Origin: Bacillota bacterium
Lineage (GTDB): Bacteria; Bacillota; Clostridia; Oscillospirales; Ruminococcaceae
Reading direction: 5' to 3'
DNA length: 62,463 nt
Assembly (NCBI GenBank): GCA_023457355.1
Contig: JAEWLW010000039.1
Coordinates: forward strand, 1 to 62,463
Part shown: in pieces, positions 25,089 through 34,591 of the stretch
How the letters are laid out: each line of letters starts with the position of its first letter
Numbering within the stretch: position 1 is the first letter of the stretch
Made by a program: the position numbers and the translations under genes
The notes under the pieces: generated by a model
What the model saw: only the letters and a program-made list of their open reading frames with translations
Told to the model about the DNA's origin: nothing
Database searches by the model: none

Positions 25089-25460
25089 ATGAAGCAGTTT
25101 GGCGTAGAAATTCATGCCCATGAAGCGTGTGGCTTTTCTCCTCTGGTTTTCTTTGGGGGATGGCGGGTTGCCATTTTGAACCATCAGCCGTCGCAGGAGC
25201 GGGGAATGGTACCCTTTGTGGAGCGGCATCACCAGACAGACGAAGTTTTTATACTGCTGCAAGGCCCCGCCGCGCTTTTGCTGGCCGGCGCTGGGGAACT
25301 GCCGGGGGAAATTGAGGAACTCCCCATGGAATCCGGCCAGTTATATAATGTACCCCGCAATTTGTGGCATGCGGTGCTCACCGAGCCCCGGTCCAAACTG
25401 CTGATTGTGGAAAACGCGGACACCGGCGAATCAAATTCTTCTTACTGCCCGCTGCCATAA
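25089..25460 (+). CDS. Small cupin-domain protein
   Basis: A 123-residue single-domain cupin with the metal-ligand region RHHQTDEVFILLQG and the later PRNLWHAVL segment, which together form the usual His/Glu site. The ATG at 25089 has GTGGAGG seven bases upstream; a GTG just before it is less well placed. It diverges from the sugar ABC operon, so a role in sugar recognition or isomerisation (anomerase/mutarotase-like) is conceivable but not shown. I do not recognise a named family. Confidence 0.75.
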   Translation: MKQFGVEIHAHEACGFSPLVFFGGWRVAILNHQPSQERGMVPFVERHHQTDEVFILLQGPAALLLAGAGELPGEIEELPMESGQLYNVPRNLWHAVLTEPRSKLLIVENADTGESNSSYCPLP

Positions 25461-25584
25461 GACAGGCGGTAAGCCAAACAGATCAGAATTTAGATCGGTG
25501 CTGTTTTATAAGACTTGTGCAGAACTGGCAGCTTTTAAACTTTTAAATATTTCGCGGCGAATGCCGGTGAATGAGCTATAAGAA

Positions 25585-25611
25585 CCGCCCCTTCCTATAC
25601 GGACAGGGGCG
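25585..25611 (+). terminator. Intrinsic terminator after the cupin gene
   Basis: A seven-bp stem CGCCCCT (25586-25592) and AGGGGCG (25605-25611) followed by ATTTTT. It lies 125 bases after the cupin stop. The rest of the 505-base gap to 25965 is AT-rich leader and promoter sequence for the PTS operon. Confidence 0.7.
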
Positions 25612-25845
25612 ATTTTTGCATGTTAAAACGGAATGCCGGAATCATGCTGCCAAAATAAGATGATTCCAAAAGTTTGTACAAATGCACAAGCGCTTTATTT
25701 AAATTCCACAAACGTTGTAACGCGGTAAATGTTTTCACGTTTTTTATGAGGTGCACAGGTGCATCATTTTCAAGAAGTTGCTTTGTAAAGTGCCATGAAT
25801 ATTGTGGACACAACTTAGGAAATAAAATGTTGTCGTTAATTTATT

Positions 25846-25905
25846 TTGACTAAATTAAGTCAACTTTTGTTTGCAAATCAATTAAAAATATATAAAATAT
25901 AGGTA
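25846..25905 (+). promoter_or_regulatory. Putative promoter and operator of the mannitol-type PTS operon
   Basis: An inverted repeat TTGACT-6-AGTCAA (25846-25863) is followed by an AT-rich stretch with several -10-like TATAAA/TATAAT-type sequences near 25890-25900. By position, this is the likely promoter zone of the EIICB gene at 25966. An MtlR-type activator is encoded next in the operon and would be the natural regulator; direct binding here is inference. Confidence 0.45.
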
Positions 25906-25965
25906 CAGGCGAAGATAAAGTCACTGGAGGAAACGCTACATTAAAATTTGGGGAGGTAACCGATT

Positions 25966-27351
25966 ATGTCTGAAAAAAGCAGCTCGAAGGCCATGGTTCA
26001 GCGTGTTGGACGCAGCTTGAGTGGAATGGTAATGCCAAACATCGGCGCGTTCGTCGCATGGGGCTTGATTACGGCGCTGTTCATTGCCACAGGCTGGTTC
26101 CCCAATGAGCAACTGTCCACAATGGTAGGTCCAATGCTGACATACCTGCTTCCGTTGCTCATTGCCTACACAGCCGGTAAAAATGTGAGTGGCCCGCGTG
26201 GTGCCATCATCGCGTCAATTGCAGCTATCGGTATTATTGTTGGTTCCGATATTCCAATGTTCCTTGGCGTTATGATGTATGCGCCGCTGGCAGCGTGGAT
26301 TATCAAGAAGTTTGACGCTGCGGTGGAGGGCAAAATTAAAGCCGGCTTCGAAATGCTGGTCAACAATTTTTCCGTCGGCATTATCGGAACGCTTCTGGCT
26401 ATTCTGGGCTTTTACGTCATTGGCCCCGTTGTCACCGCAATTACGGTAATTTTAACCACCGGTGCCAACGCCATTTACAACATGGGGTTCTTGCCGTTGA
26501 TTTCCATTTTCGTGGAGCCTGCGAAAATCCTTTTCCTCAACAACGCAATTAACCACGGCATCATGGGACCGATTGGCATTGAACAGGCGGCCAAGGCCGG
26601 CAAGTCGATCATGTTCCTGATCGAAACCAACCCGGGCCCCGGCATGGGCATCATCCTTGCTTACTGGCTGGTTGGTAAGGGCAGTGCCAAGAGCTCCGCA
26701 CCCGGCGCGGCCATCATCCATTTCCTCGGCGGTATCCATGAGATTTATTTCCCCTATGTCCTGATGAACCCCGCACTTGTGCTGGCGGTTATCGCGGGCG
26801 GCGCAAGCGCCGTTTTGACCTTTGTTATTACCGGAGCGGGCCTTGTTGCCACACCGTCCCCCGGCAGTATCTTTGCGCTGATTGCCATGACACCCAAGGG
26901 TGATCATTTCAAGGTGCTGCTTGGTGTGCTGATTTCGTGCGTAGTTTCGTTCCTGGTTGCCTGTATCTTTGTCAAAAAGCGTGCTGCCCAGGAAGGCGAC
27001 ATGGATATTGAGATGGCGCAGGAGACTGTTCAGTCGATGAAAAAGGAGAGTAAGGGCCAGTTGAGAAAATTGTCGGGAACCGTTGTGTTTGCCTGTGACG
27101 CGGGTATGGGTTCCAGCGCAATGGGCGCTACCATGCTTCGTAAAAAGCTCAACGAGGTGGGTTTGGATATCAAAGTGATACACGCTGCAATAGAGGACAT
27201 TCCGCCTGAGGCCTCCTATGTTCTGACCCAGCGGGTGCTCGCGGACCGTGCTAAAGCAAAATCGCCCAAAGCCCAGCTGTTTACGGTTGACAACTTTATG
27301 GACGCCAAGAGCTATGACGCTTTTATTGAATCGTTAATGGCGAAGCTGTAA
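25966..27351 (+). CDS. Mannitol-type PTS EIICB permease
   Basis: A 461-residue PTS permease. The EIIC membrane part (about residues 15-345) shows the MtlA hallmark GGIHEIYFPYVLMNP. A linker leads to the EIIB domain (about 370-461) with the phosphocysteine loop FACDAGMGSS (Cys377). Mannitol-family EIICB proteins import and phosphorylate hexitols. ATG 25966 has GGGAGGTAAC upstream. The following genes include a ketose-phosphate reductase-like protein and a phosphofructokinase and not a clear mannitol-1-phosphate dehydrogenase, so the substrate may be another hexitol or a ketose. Confidence 0.9.
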   Translation: MSEKSSSKAMVQRVGRSLSGMVMPNIGAFVAWGLITALFIATGWFPNEQLSTMVGPMLTYLLPLLIAYTAGKNVSGPRGAIIASIAAIGIIVGSDIPMFLGVMMYAPLAAWIIKKFDAAVEGKIKAGFEMLVNNFSVGIIGTLLAILGFYVIGPVVTAITVILTTGANAIYNMGFLPLISIFVEPAKILFLNNAINHGIMGPIGIEQAAKAGKSIMFLIETNPGPGMGIILAYWLVGKGSAKSSAPGAAIIHFLGGIHEIYFPYVLMNPALVLAVIAGGASAVLTFVITGAGLVATPSPGSIFALIAMTPKGDHFKVLLGVLISCVVSFLVACIFVKKRAAQEGDMDIEMAQETVQSMKKESKGQLRKLSGTVVFACDAGMGSSAMGATMLRKKLNEVGLDIKVIHAAIEDIPPEASYVLTQRVLADRAKAKSPKAQLFTVDNFMDAKSYDAFIESLMAKL

Positions 27352-27433
27352 TTAACTGCATAGCATCAGGGGGGATGGTCGTTTTGTTGCTGCGGCCGTC
27401 CTCCCTGATGGGGTTTAATTTGGAGGGAATTCC

Positions 27434-29488
27434 GTGGACATTACCACGCGACAGCGCGCAATACTTGAATTGATACTCGCCGCCGACGGGTTTATAACCT
27501 TGGGGAGCATTGCGGATTCCCTTGGGCTTAGTACGCGTACGGTTCAACGCGATTTAGGGGATATTTCAAAAAGCCTTGGCGCATCCACACGCCTGATTGA
27601 GAAAAAAAGTGCCAATGGGGTGCGGTTTTGTGGGGATGCCAAACAGCGCCAGGCCTTGCGCAAGCAGCTCGCCTGCCGCACGGAGCTCCGGCCATCCTAT
27701 TCGCAGAACGAGCGCACAGCGGCTATTTTATATTCCCTGCTAACCGACAGCGAACCCCATAAAATATATTCGTTTTCAAAAAAATTAGGCGTGACCGACG
27801 CGACCATAGGCACGGACCTGGATAAATGTGAAAAGTGGCTGGCGGACAATAAACTGGCATTGGTGCGAAAGCCCGGCGTTGGCATTTATATCGACGCGGA
27901 TGAATGGCAAAGGCGCCGTGCACTCATGGGGCTGTATTACAGCCGTATTGAAGAAAACGGTGCGCTTGACCACGCGTTTCGCCAACCAAATGCTTCGATA
28001 AACGCCCTGTTTGAAAATGACCTGATGGAAAACATCAAACAGGTTCTTGATGAAACCGATCAGGAAGAAAAGCTGGTTCTTAACGACCGAAGCCGTGCCG
28101 CCCTGCTCGTTCACCTGTATCTGATTGTGCGCCGCGTGCGGGACGGGGCGGGTATCACCGAGCCTATTCCGAATCTCAGCAGCGACGGCGAGGCGCGGCA
28201 GCTGGCCCAACGGATTATTCAAAGGCTGGAACAGTACTGCGGCACGGCGATTCCAAAGGGGGAAACGGGTTATCTCACCGCTATTTTGATGGCCGCGCAG
28301 GGACTGCGCGGATTCGGCAGCGAAAGCAGTATTCTGCGGGCAAGGGGCATTGCGGATAAAATAATCCGGATTGCGGAGGCCAGAACAGGGCTGCTCATTG
28401 AGCCGGAAAGCGGATTTTATAACGCCCTGGTCAAGCACCTCGTGCCCACTATTGAACGGCTTAATATGAATATGCCGATCCGCAACCCGATGCTTCGTGA
28501 AATTCAAACCCATTATGCGTCGCTTTACGAGCTGGCAAAAAGCTGTGCCGCCATTATTGAAGACGAATTGACGATGCCTGTGCCCGATTCAGAGACCGGC
28601 TATATCGCGTTGCATCTCGGGGTTGCGCTGGAAGACAGCCGCAGCTCCTATATCCGACGATGTCGTGCGGTTGTCTGCTGCCCCAGCGGCATTGTCACTG
28701 CGCAGCTGCTTGCGCTGCGGGTGAACAGAGAGTTCCCGGATATTGAAATTGTCAATAAAATTCCGACTTCTAATATCGATTGTGACCGCCTGCTGGAAAA
28801 CGGCGTTGAGATGATTATTTCTACCGTGCCGATCGAAAGCGCCGGTTTGCCCTGCGCAGTGGTTTCGCCCTTTTTGCAGGACAATGAAAAGGATAATATC
28901 TGGAATATTTTAAAAGCGTGCAAAATGGAGCTGCCGCGCGAGAGAAATTATATGGCGCTTTCCAATTTTGCGGCGGTGCTCACCGAAATAAAGGCCTATA
29001 TCGATGCCATTCTGCAAATTATGGGCAATTTATTTGTCTGGAAGAATGATGCCTGCACAACCGTGAATGAGCTGGTTCAAAAGGTGGCGGCCCATATGAC
29101 CACTGCGACCGAACAGCGGGGTATGCTGGCAAAAGACCTGTTCATGCGCGAACGCTTCGGCAGCACCATTACAGAAAACAACAAGACGATGCTTTTACAT
29201 TGCCGCTCATCCGCTGTCGACAGACTCTGGCTGGGCGTCGTGACGCCGAAGTACTTCGTGCATTCCCACAACATGCAGGAGATTGGACTGAAGACCATTC
29301 TGGTGATGGTGGCGCCCAAAGATTGCCCCAAACAGGCGATTGAAGCAATCAGTGCCGTCAGCTGTGCCGTTGTGGAAGAGCCGTGGTTTGTTGAGACCCT
29401 TCGCTCAGGCGACAGTGTGATGTGCTACGCGGCAGTGGAAAAAATCTTATTCGCATTTTATCACAGCGTTACAATTACTAAACGTTAG
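27434..29488 (+). CDS. MtlR-type PTS-regulated transcription activator
   Basis: A 684-residue regulator with two N-terminal helix-turn-helix units (TLGSIADSLGLSTRTVQRDL near residue 20), two PTS regulation domains in the middle, an EIIB-Gat-like segment (VVCCPSGIVTAQLLALR) and a C-terminal EIIA-like domain (with LLHCRSSAV). This is the layout of MtlR/ManR activators, whose activity depends on phosphorylation by HPr and the EIIs. The start is GTG at 27434 with GGAGGG seven bases upstream. It sits between EIICB and EIIA, as in known mtl operons. Confidence 0.92.
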   Translation: MDITTRQRAILELILAADGFITLGSIADSLGLSTRTVQRDLGDISKSLGASTRLIEKKSANGVRFCGDAKQRQALRKQLACRTELRPSYSQNERTAAILYSLLTDSEPHKIYSFSKKLGVTDATIGTDLDKCEKWLADNKLALVRKPGVGIYIDADEWQRRRALMGLYYSRIEENGALDHAFRQPNASINALFENDLMENIKQVLDETDQEEKLVLNDRSRAALLVHLYLIVRRVRDGAGITEPIPNLSSDGEARQLAQRIIQRLEQYCGTAIPKGETGYLTAILMAAQGLRGFGSESSILRARGIADKIIRIAEARTGLLIEPESGFYNALVKHLVPTIERLNMNMPIRNPMLREIQTHYASLYELAKSCAAIIEDELTMPVPDSETGYIALHLGVALEDSRSSYIRRCRAVVCCPSGIVTAQLLALRVNREFPDIEIVNKIPTSNIDCDRLLENGVEMIISTVPIESAGLPCAVVSPFLQDNEKDNIWNILKACKMELPRERNYMALSNFAAVLTEIKAYIDAILQIMGNLFVWKNDACTTVNELVQKVAAHMTTATEQRGMLAKDLFMRERFGSTITENNKTMLLHCRSSAVDRLWLGVVTPKYFVHSHNMQEIGLKTILVMVAPKDCPKQAIEAISAVSCAVVEEPWFVETLRSGDSVMCYAAVEKILFAFYHSVTITKR

Positions 29489-29506
29489 CATTAGGAGGAC
29501 AACGCA

Positions 29507-29995
29507 ATGCCCATTTTTGGAAAAAAGGAAGAAAAACGCCGACAGATTATTGAAAGCTTCAAATGCTTGCGGCCACAGGATATCCATGTCGGCTGCAAAG
29601 CGCAGGACAGATTCGAAGCTATCCGCATGGCGGGACAATATTTGGTGGACCGCGGCAGCGTTGAGCCGGATTATATTGAAGCGATGATCACGCGGGAAAA
29701 CACAGTGACAACTTATATCGGAGAAGGCGTTGCTATTCCGCACGGCGTCGGCGAAGCCAAAAAAATGATCAGGGAGACTGGGCTGGTTGTGTTGCAGTTC
29801 CCGGAAGGCGTGGCCTTCGGGGATGAAAAAGCGCAGCTCGTGATCGGCATTGCGGGGCTCAATGATGAACATCTGCCGATTCTGCGCGCGGTTGCCAACA
29901 TCATGTTGGATGAAGCGCTGCTTGAGCAGATGAAAACAACCCCCGACGCAGAATATATTTACCGGAAGCTTGCCATGGGAGAGTCGGAATCATGA
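29507..29995 (+). CDS. Mannitol-type PTS EIIA
   Basis: A 162-residue EIIA of the fructose/mannitol family. The active-site region EGVAIPHGVGEAK places the phosphohistidine at 79, with the flanking TYIGEGV and FGDEKAQLVIGIAG segments typical of MtlF. It carries about 14 extra N-terminal residues relative to the shortest MtlF proteins. It accepts phosphate from HPr and passes it to Cys377 of the EIICB protein. The stop overlaps the next start by four bases (ATGA). Confidence 0.93.
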   Translation: MPIFGKKEEKRRQIIESFKCLRPQDIHVGCKAQDRFEAIRMAGQYLVDRGSVEPDYIEAMITRENTVTTYIGEGVAIPHGVGEAKKMIRETGLVVLQFPEGVAFGDEKAQLVIGIAGLNDEHLPILRAVANIMLDEALLEQMKTTPDAEYIYRKLAMGESES

Positions 29996-30939
29996 TTATT
30001 ACAGTGACCCTCAACCCGGCTGTGGATAAAACGGCATTATCGCCCGGGCTTCGCGTGGGTCATGTCAACCGGCTGAGCGGCACCCGGCTGGATGCCGGCG
30101 GAAAAGGCATCAATGCGTCCAAGGTGATTCAGAAGCTGGGGGGCAGCTCGGTTGCGATGGGCTTTGTCGGGGGGGCGGCCGGCGCTTTTCTGGAGCGGTC
30201 TCTGGCCGAAATGGGACTTTCGGTCGACTTTGTGCAGGTGCCCGGCGAAACGCGCACCAATCTGAAGATTGTAGACCCGCAAAATAACACCTACACCGAT
30301 TTAAATGAGCCGGGTCCGGCGATTGACGCCGATAACCTGGCGCGGATGGAGGCCCGCCTGTTTTCCCGGGTGCTGCCGGGGGATACCGTGTTGCTGGCCG
30401 GAAGTGTTCCGGCGGGTGTGCCCGACCATATCTATGCGGCATGGGCCAAGCGCCTTAAAGAAGCGGGCGCCCATGTTGCGGCCGACCTGGACGGCGAGCG
30501 CCTGCGCGGGGTTATCGCGGAGAAGCCCTGGCTGATTAAGCCCAACGACGAGGAGTTGCGCCAGCTTTTGGCACTGCCCGATATCGAAATCCCCACGCTG
30601 GCACAGGCCGCCCGGGCGCTTTGCCGCGGCGGGATAGCGACTGTGGTGGTGTCGCTGGGCGCACGCGGGGCGCTTTTTGTGGATTCAGGCGGTGTTCTGC
30701 TGGCAAAGGGCCCCGACGTCACGGTTAAAAGCACTGTCGGCGCGGGCGACACCGTAACGGCGTGCATGCTTTTTGCCCATGAAAACGCCATGACACTGGC
30801 GCAGACCGCGCGTCTTGCGGTTGGCGCTGCAACCGCAAAGGTCACGCGGGAGGGCAGCAGCCCACCCGAACGTGCGGAAATTGAGCTTTTTGCGCGCCGG
30901 GTTTCAGTGTCCACATTTCAAGAGAAGACGGAGGGATAA
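29992..30939 (+). CDS. PfkB-family sugar-phosphate kinase (1-phosphofructokinase-like)
   Basis: A 315-residue kinase starting MIITVTLNPAVDKT, typical of the FruK/LacC branch that phosphorylates ketohexose phosphates. DAGGKGIN near residue 35 and VGAGDTVTACM near 250 give the substrate and catalytic Asp motifs. It overlaps the EIIA stop by four bases. Product would be a ketohexose 1,6-bisphosphate, but the sequence does not separate fructose-1-phosphate from tagatose-6-phosphate kinases. Confidence 0.9.
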   Translation: MIITVTLNPAVDKTALSPGLRVGHVNRLSGTRLDAGGKGINASKVIQKLGGSSVAMGFVGGAAGAFLERSLAEMGLSVDFVQVPGETRTNLKIVDPQNNTYTDLNEPGPAIDADNLARMEARLFSRVLPGDTVLLAGSVPAGVPDHIYAAWAKRLKEAGAHVAADLDGERLRGVIAEKPWLIKPNDEELRQLLALPDIEIPTLAQAARALCRGGIATVVVSLGARGALFVDSGGVLLAKGPDVTVKSTVGAGDTVTACMLFAHENAMTLAQTARLAVGAATAKVTREGSSPPERAEIELFARRVSVSTFQEKTEG

Positions 30940-30942
30940 TGC

Positions 30943-32193
30943 ATGTTGACGAAAGCGGTCAGACTTTACGGCGCAAGTGATTTGCGCCTGGAGGAATTTG
31001 AACTGGGGGAAATCAAAGATGACGAGATACTGGTGGAGGTGATTTCCGACAGTATCTGCATGTCGACGTACAAATGTGCGCTGTTAGGGCCGGCCCACAA
31101 GCGCGTCCCGAAGGATGTCGCACAGAATCCCACCATCATGGGCCATGAAATGGCGGGCAATATTGTGCAGGTTGGTGCCAAATACAAAGGGCAGTTTAAA
31201 GAGGGCGACAAATTCACCATGCAACCGGCGCTCAACTACAAAGGCACCATGTGGTCACCCGGTTATTCTTACACCCGGTGCGGCGGCAATGCCACCTATT
31301 GCGTCATGCCGCCTGAAGTGATGGAACTGGGGTGTTTTTTACCCTATAGCGGAGAGGCCTATTTTGAGGCTTCACTCGCGGAACCGATGTCCTGCTGCAT
31401 CGGCGCATTCCACGCGGCCTACCACACCAAAATGGGTGTTTACACCCATGAGATGGGCATTAAAGAGGGCGGCAGGTTAGCCATCCTGGCCGGGGCCGGC
31501 CCAATGGGAATGGGGGCCGTCGAGTATGCGATCAGCTGTGACCGACGCCCCGGCGTGATTGTCGTGACCGATCTTGATTCGGACAGATTGGCACAATGCG
31601 AAAAGTTCTTCACTGAAAAAGGGACGCAGAATGGGGTTGAGACGCACTTTGTCAACACGGCCGGAATGGAAAACACCGCGGAACAGCTAAAAGCCATGGC
31701 GGGCGGCGGCTTTGACGACGTGATGGTTTTTGCGCCGGTCGGTGCGCTGATGGAGCTGGCCAGCGCGATCTTAGGGCGGGATGGCTGCATCAACTTTTTT
31801 GCAGGCCCGACCGATACGCAGCTGATGGGGAAAATCAACTGCTATGATTTGCACTATAATTCTGCGCATGTGATGGGAACAACGGGCGGCAACACCGAAG
31901 ATATGAAAGAATCGCTGGCGCTATCCGAACAGGGGCGCATTAATCCGGCTGTTATGATCAGCCATATCGGGGGACTGGATGCCGCGAGTCAGGCTATTTT
32001 GGAACTGCCGAAGCTCGGCGGCGGGAAAAAGCTGATTTACAATCACATTTCGATGCCGCTGACCGCCATTACAGATTTCCGTGTCAGGGCTCAGGAAGAT
32101 TCACGGTTTGAAGCGCTTGCGGATATTGTGGCGGCCAACAACGGCTTGTGGTGTGCTCAGGCAGAAAAATATCTGCTTTCCCATTGGGAATGA
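30943..32193 (+). CDS. Zinc-type dehydrogenase, sorbose-1-phosphate reductase-like
   Basis: A 416-residue medium-chain dehydrogenase. The N-terminal catalytic part includes IMGHEMAGNIVQVG with the zinc-region His-Glu pair, and the NAD(P)-binding fold has ILAGAGPMGMGAVEYA. Length and the inserted middle segment resemble SorE-type L-sorbose-1-phosphate reductase more than alcohol dehydrogenases. The classical four-cysteine structural zinc lobe is not evident. It begins three bases after the kinase stop, within a PTS operon, so a sugar-phosphate or hexitol-phosphate substrate is likely. The exact reaction is not determined. Confidence 0.82.
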   Translation: MLTKAVRLYGASDLRLEEFELGEIKDDEILVEVISDSICMSTYKCALLGPAHKRVPKDVAQNPTIMGHEMAGNIVQVGAKYKGQFKEGDKFTMQPALNYKGTMWSPGYSYTRCGGNATYCVMPPEVMELGCFLPYSGEAYFEASLAEPMSCCIGAFHAAYHTKMGVYTHEMGIKEGGRLAILAGAGPMGMGAVEYAISCDRRPGVIVVTDLDSDRLAQCEKFFTEKGTQNGVETHFVNTAGMENTAEQLKAMAGGGFDDVMVFAPVGALMELASAILGRDGCINFFAGPTDTQLMGKINCYDLHYNSAHVMGTTGGNTEDMKESLALSEQGRINPAVMISHIGGLDAASQAILELPKLGGGKKLIYNHISMPLTAITDFRVRAQEDSRFEALADIVAANNGLWCAQAEKYLLSHWE

Positions 32194-32226
32194 TCTGTTA
32201 TAATAAGAGGAACGGAGGCCAATGTT

Positions 32227-32496
32227 ATGTATTCAAGAGTGACCACGATTAAGAATAAGACCGGGCTGCATGCACGGCCGGCAGCCGAATTTGTGGCTGC
32301 TGCCGGAAAATTCAAATGCCGCCTGACCATACGCCGCACGAGCGAAGAGGATGCTGCCAATGCAAAATCGATCATCCGCCTGCTGGCGGCCGGGCTCGCT
32401 TTTGGCGAAGAGGTTGAACTCGCCGGATCGGGCGACGATGAACAACAGGCGGTGGATAGCCTGATTGAATTGATTGATTCCGGCTTTGGTGAATAA
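32227..32496 (+). CDS. HPr phosphocarrier of the mannitol-type PTS operon
   Basis: An 89-residue HPr protein. KTGLHARPAAEFV puts the phosphohistidine at 15, and NAKSII keeps the regulatory serine (at 48 by simple count because of a two-residue longer loop). It is clearly paralogous to the HPr at 7361 but differs along its whole length. It is the sixth gene of the PTS operon. Its role as the dedicated carrier for this EIIA/EIICB pair is inferred from position. Confidence 0.92.
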   Translation: MYSRVTTIKNKTGLHARPAAEFVAAAGKFKCRLTIRRTSEEDAANAKSIIRLLAAGLAFGEEVELAGSGDDEQQAVDSLIELIDSGFGE

Positions 32497-32852
32497 TCAG
32501 GGCGTTTCTTAAAAGCCAAAAACTACGAGGAGACTGAAAGCGCATCGGTGCAAGATCAAAAGGCAGCAATACCGACGTATGCCGCGTATTTTCAATGCAG
32601 TGATGCGCTTTTCAGTGGAATCCGCCAAAGTGAGGCACTTTAAGGGTGCCCCCAATATATGGGCCATTAAGATTGAATGGATCGGCGTGCCGATTTTTTC
32701 TCCGGTAGCAACGCGGCGGACGGCGGCTTGTTTTGCGCCGGCTTTAAGGCATGGCACAGGTGGGAAATCCGCCGTCGGCACATCCGCTTTTGAAGTGGTG
32801 TATTCGTGTAATAAGCCATGCAACCATCCACAATGGAAGGGAATGACTGACA
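32497..32852. other. Gene-free spacer between HPr and Enzyme I
   Basis: A 356-base spacer in an operon whose other gaps are under 85 bases. Both strands are open over much of it (32579-32950 rightward, 32509-32853 leftward), but neither reading resembles a known protein. A small hairpin ATCGG-CGTG-CCGAT followed by six T's at about 32681-32699 could act as a weak terminator or attenuator. A repeat inserted between hpr and ptsI would explain the spacer; I see no second copy in this window. Confidence 0.45.
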
Positions 32853-34562
32853 ATGCGCCTGAAAGGGAATCCGGCTTCCGGTGGAATCGCCATCGGGAAG
32901 CTATATCTCTACAAGGCTTTTTCCTGCGATGTGCAGGAGGCCTATTATGAAAAGCAGGAAGAAAAAGTGCAGTGGCTTGAGAAATGGGCCGCTGCCAGGC
33001 AGGCTGCGCAAAATGAGTTAACAGCCATTGCTGAAGGCTTTTTGCAAAAAGGCGCGGCGGATAAAGCGAAGATATTCGCAGCGCATATCGACATGCTCAA
33101 TGACGAAGAAATTAATGAGCTGGTCTGTGACGAAATAGAAAACAATCATGCCATGCCGGATTATGCGGTGGACAAGACCATTACCGATTTTATTAAGATG
33201 GTGGAAAAGGTCAAGGATCCGCTGATTGCGGCACGGGCCGCGGACCTGCGGGATATCCGCAACCGCCTGCTCAGAATTCTGCACGGTGTGCCGGAAAAAA
33301 ATCTTTCCAGGCTGCCGGAGCCGGTGATTGTGGTAGCGCACGACCTTTTGCCCAGTGACACGGCCACCATCCACCGCGGCCACATCAGGGGCCTTATTAC
33401 CGAGGTGGGCGGTGCAACGTCTCATTCGGCAATCATCGCGCGAAGCTACGGCATTCCGGCGGTGCTCGGTATCCCCGATGCAACCGGGCTGCTCAGGGAC
33501 GGTCTGTTCGCTGTTTTGGACGCTGTGGAAGGCATTGTGCAAACCGACCCGGATGAAAAAACGGTTGCGGTTTACGAGGCCAAAAAAGCGGCGTTCGACC
33601 GGATGCAGGAGCAAGCCGCTGTTTTTCTGGATGCTGAGCCCCTGACGCGCGACGGCACCCGAGTCGATATTGGTGTGAATATCGGTTCAGATCAGGATAA
33701 TAAATTTGAACACTGTGATTTTGTGGGGCTGTTCCGCACAGAGTTTTTGTTTATGCACAGCGACCATCTGCCCACCGAGGAAGAGCAGTTTGAAGCCTAC
33801 AAACGGGTGCTGCAACAGGCCGGCGACAGGCCGGTGACGCTGCGTACACTGGATATTGGCGGGGATAAAAGCCTGCCTTATTTAAAGTTGCCCAAAGAAG
33901 ATAATCCATTTTTGGGCAAACGGGCTATCCGGCTTTGCTTTGATATGCCGGATGTATTCGAATCCCAACTGCGCGCTGCACTGCGGGCTTCGGTTTTCGG
34001 CAAGCTTTGGATTATGCTGCCCATGATCGGTGATCTGGAGGATTTTCGCCGTGCCAAACAGATTGTGGAAACGGTAAAAACACAGCTGGACGCCCGGAAG
34101 ATCGCTTATGATCCCGATGTCAAGCTGGGCATCATGATTGAGATTCCGGCGGTGGCGCTGATGGCCGACCTCATCGCGCAGGAAGTGGATTTTGCCAGCC
34201 TTGGGACAAACGACCTTTGCCAGTACACCTTCGCGGCGGACCGGATGAACCCTGATGTGAGTGAATACTGCCGCAGTATGTCCCCCGCGATGCTGCGGAT
34301 TATGAAGATGGCGATTGATGCGTTCAACAGCGCCCAAAAGCCGATTTCAATCTGCGGAGAGCTTGGGGGCAGCCCGGACGCTGCTGTTTTGCTTTTGGGC
34401 TTTGGCCTGCGCAAGTTAAGTATGAGCGCAGGCAATATCGCCGCTGTCAAGCAACGGCTTTCTGAAATAACGATTGAGGAAGCCAGGCAGGCGGCCGGGC
34501 AGGCGGTCGGATTTACGACGCAGGCGGAGGTGCTCCGCTGCGCCGCACAGGTGGGACGTTAA
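32853..34562 (+). CDS. PTS Enzyme I, mannitol-type operon copy
   Basis: A 569-residue Enzyme I, the same length as the copy at 7640. The phosphohistidine domain has GGATSHSAIIARS (His191), and the PEP-binding barrel includes GLFRTEFLFM and the final ICGELGGSP segment with the catalytic cysteine. The N-terminus reads MRLKGNPASGGIAIGK. The ATG at 32853 has GGAAGGGA upstream. It closes the PTS operon. Together with the HPr gene it makes this transport system complete from PEP to sugar. Confidence 0.95.
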   Translation: MRLKGNPASGGIAIGKLYLYKAFSCDVQEAYYEKQEEKVQWLEKWAAARQAAQNELTAIAEGFLQKGAADKAKIFAAHIDMLNDEEINELVCDEIENNHAMPDYAVDKTITDFIKMVEKVKDPLIAARAADLRDIRNRLLRILHGVPEKNLSRLPEPVIVVAHDLLPSDTATIHRGHIRGLITEVGGATSHSAIIARSYGIPAVLGIPDATGLLRDGLFAVLDAVEGIVQTDPDEKTVAVYEAKKAAFDRMQEQAAVFLDAEPLTRDGTRVDIGVNIGSDQDNKFEHCDFVGLFRTEFLFMHSDHLPTEEEQFEAYKRVLQQAGDRPVTLRTLDIGGDKSLPYLKLPKEDNPFLGKRAIRLCFDMPDVFESQLRAALRASVFGKLWIMLPMIGDLEDFRRAKQIVETVKTQLDARKIAYDPDVKLGIMIEIPAVALMADLIAQEVDFASLGTNDLCQYTFAADRMNPDVSEYCRSMSPAMLRIMKMAIDAFNSAQKPISICGELGGSPDAAVLLLGFGLRKLSMSAGNIAAVKQRLSEITIEEARQAAGQAVGFTTQAEVLRCAAQVGR

Positions 34563-34591
34563 AATATCCGGCCTGAAGTTACAGCACATGA

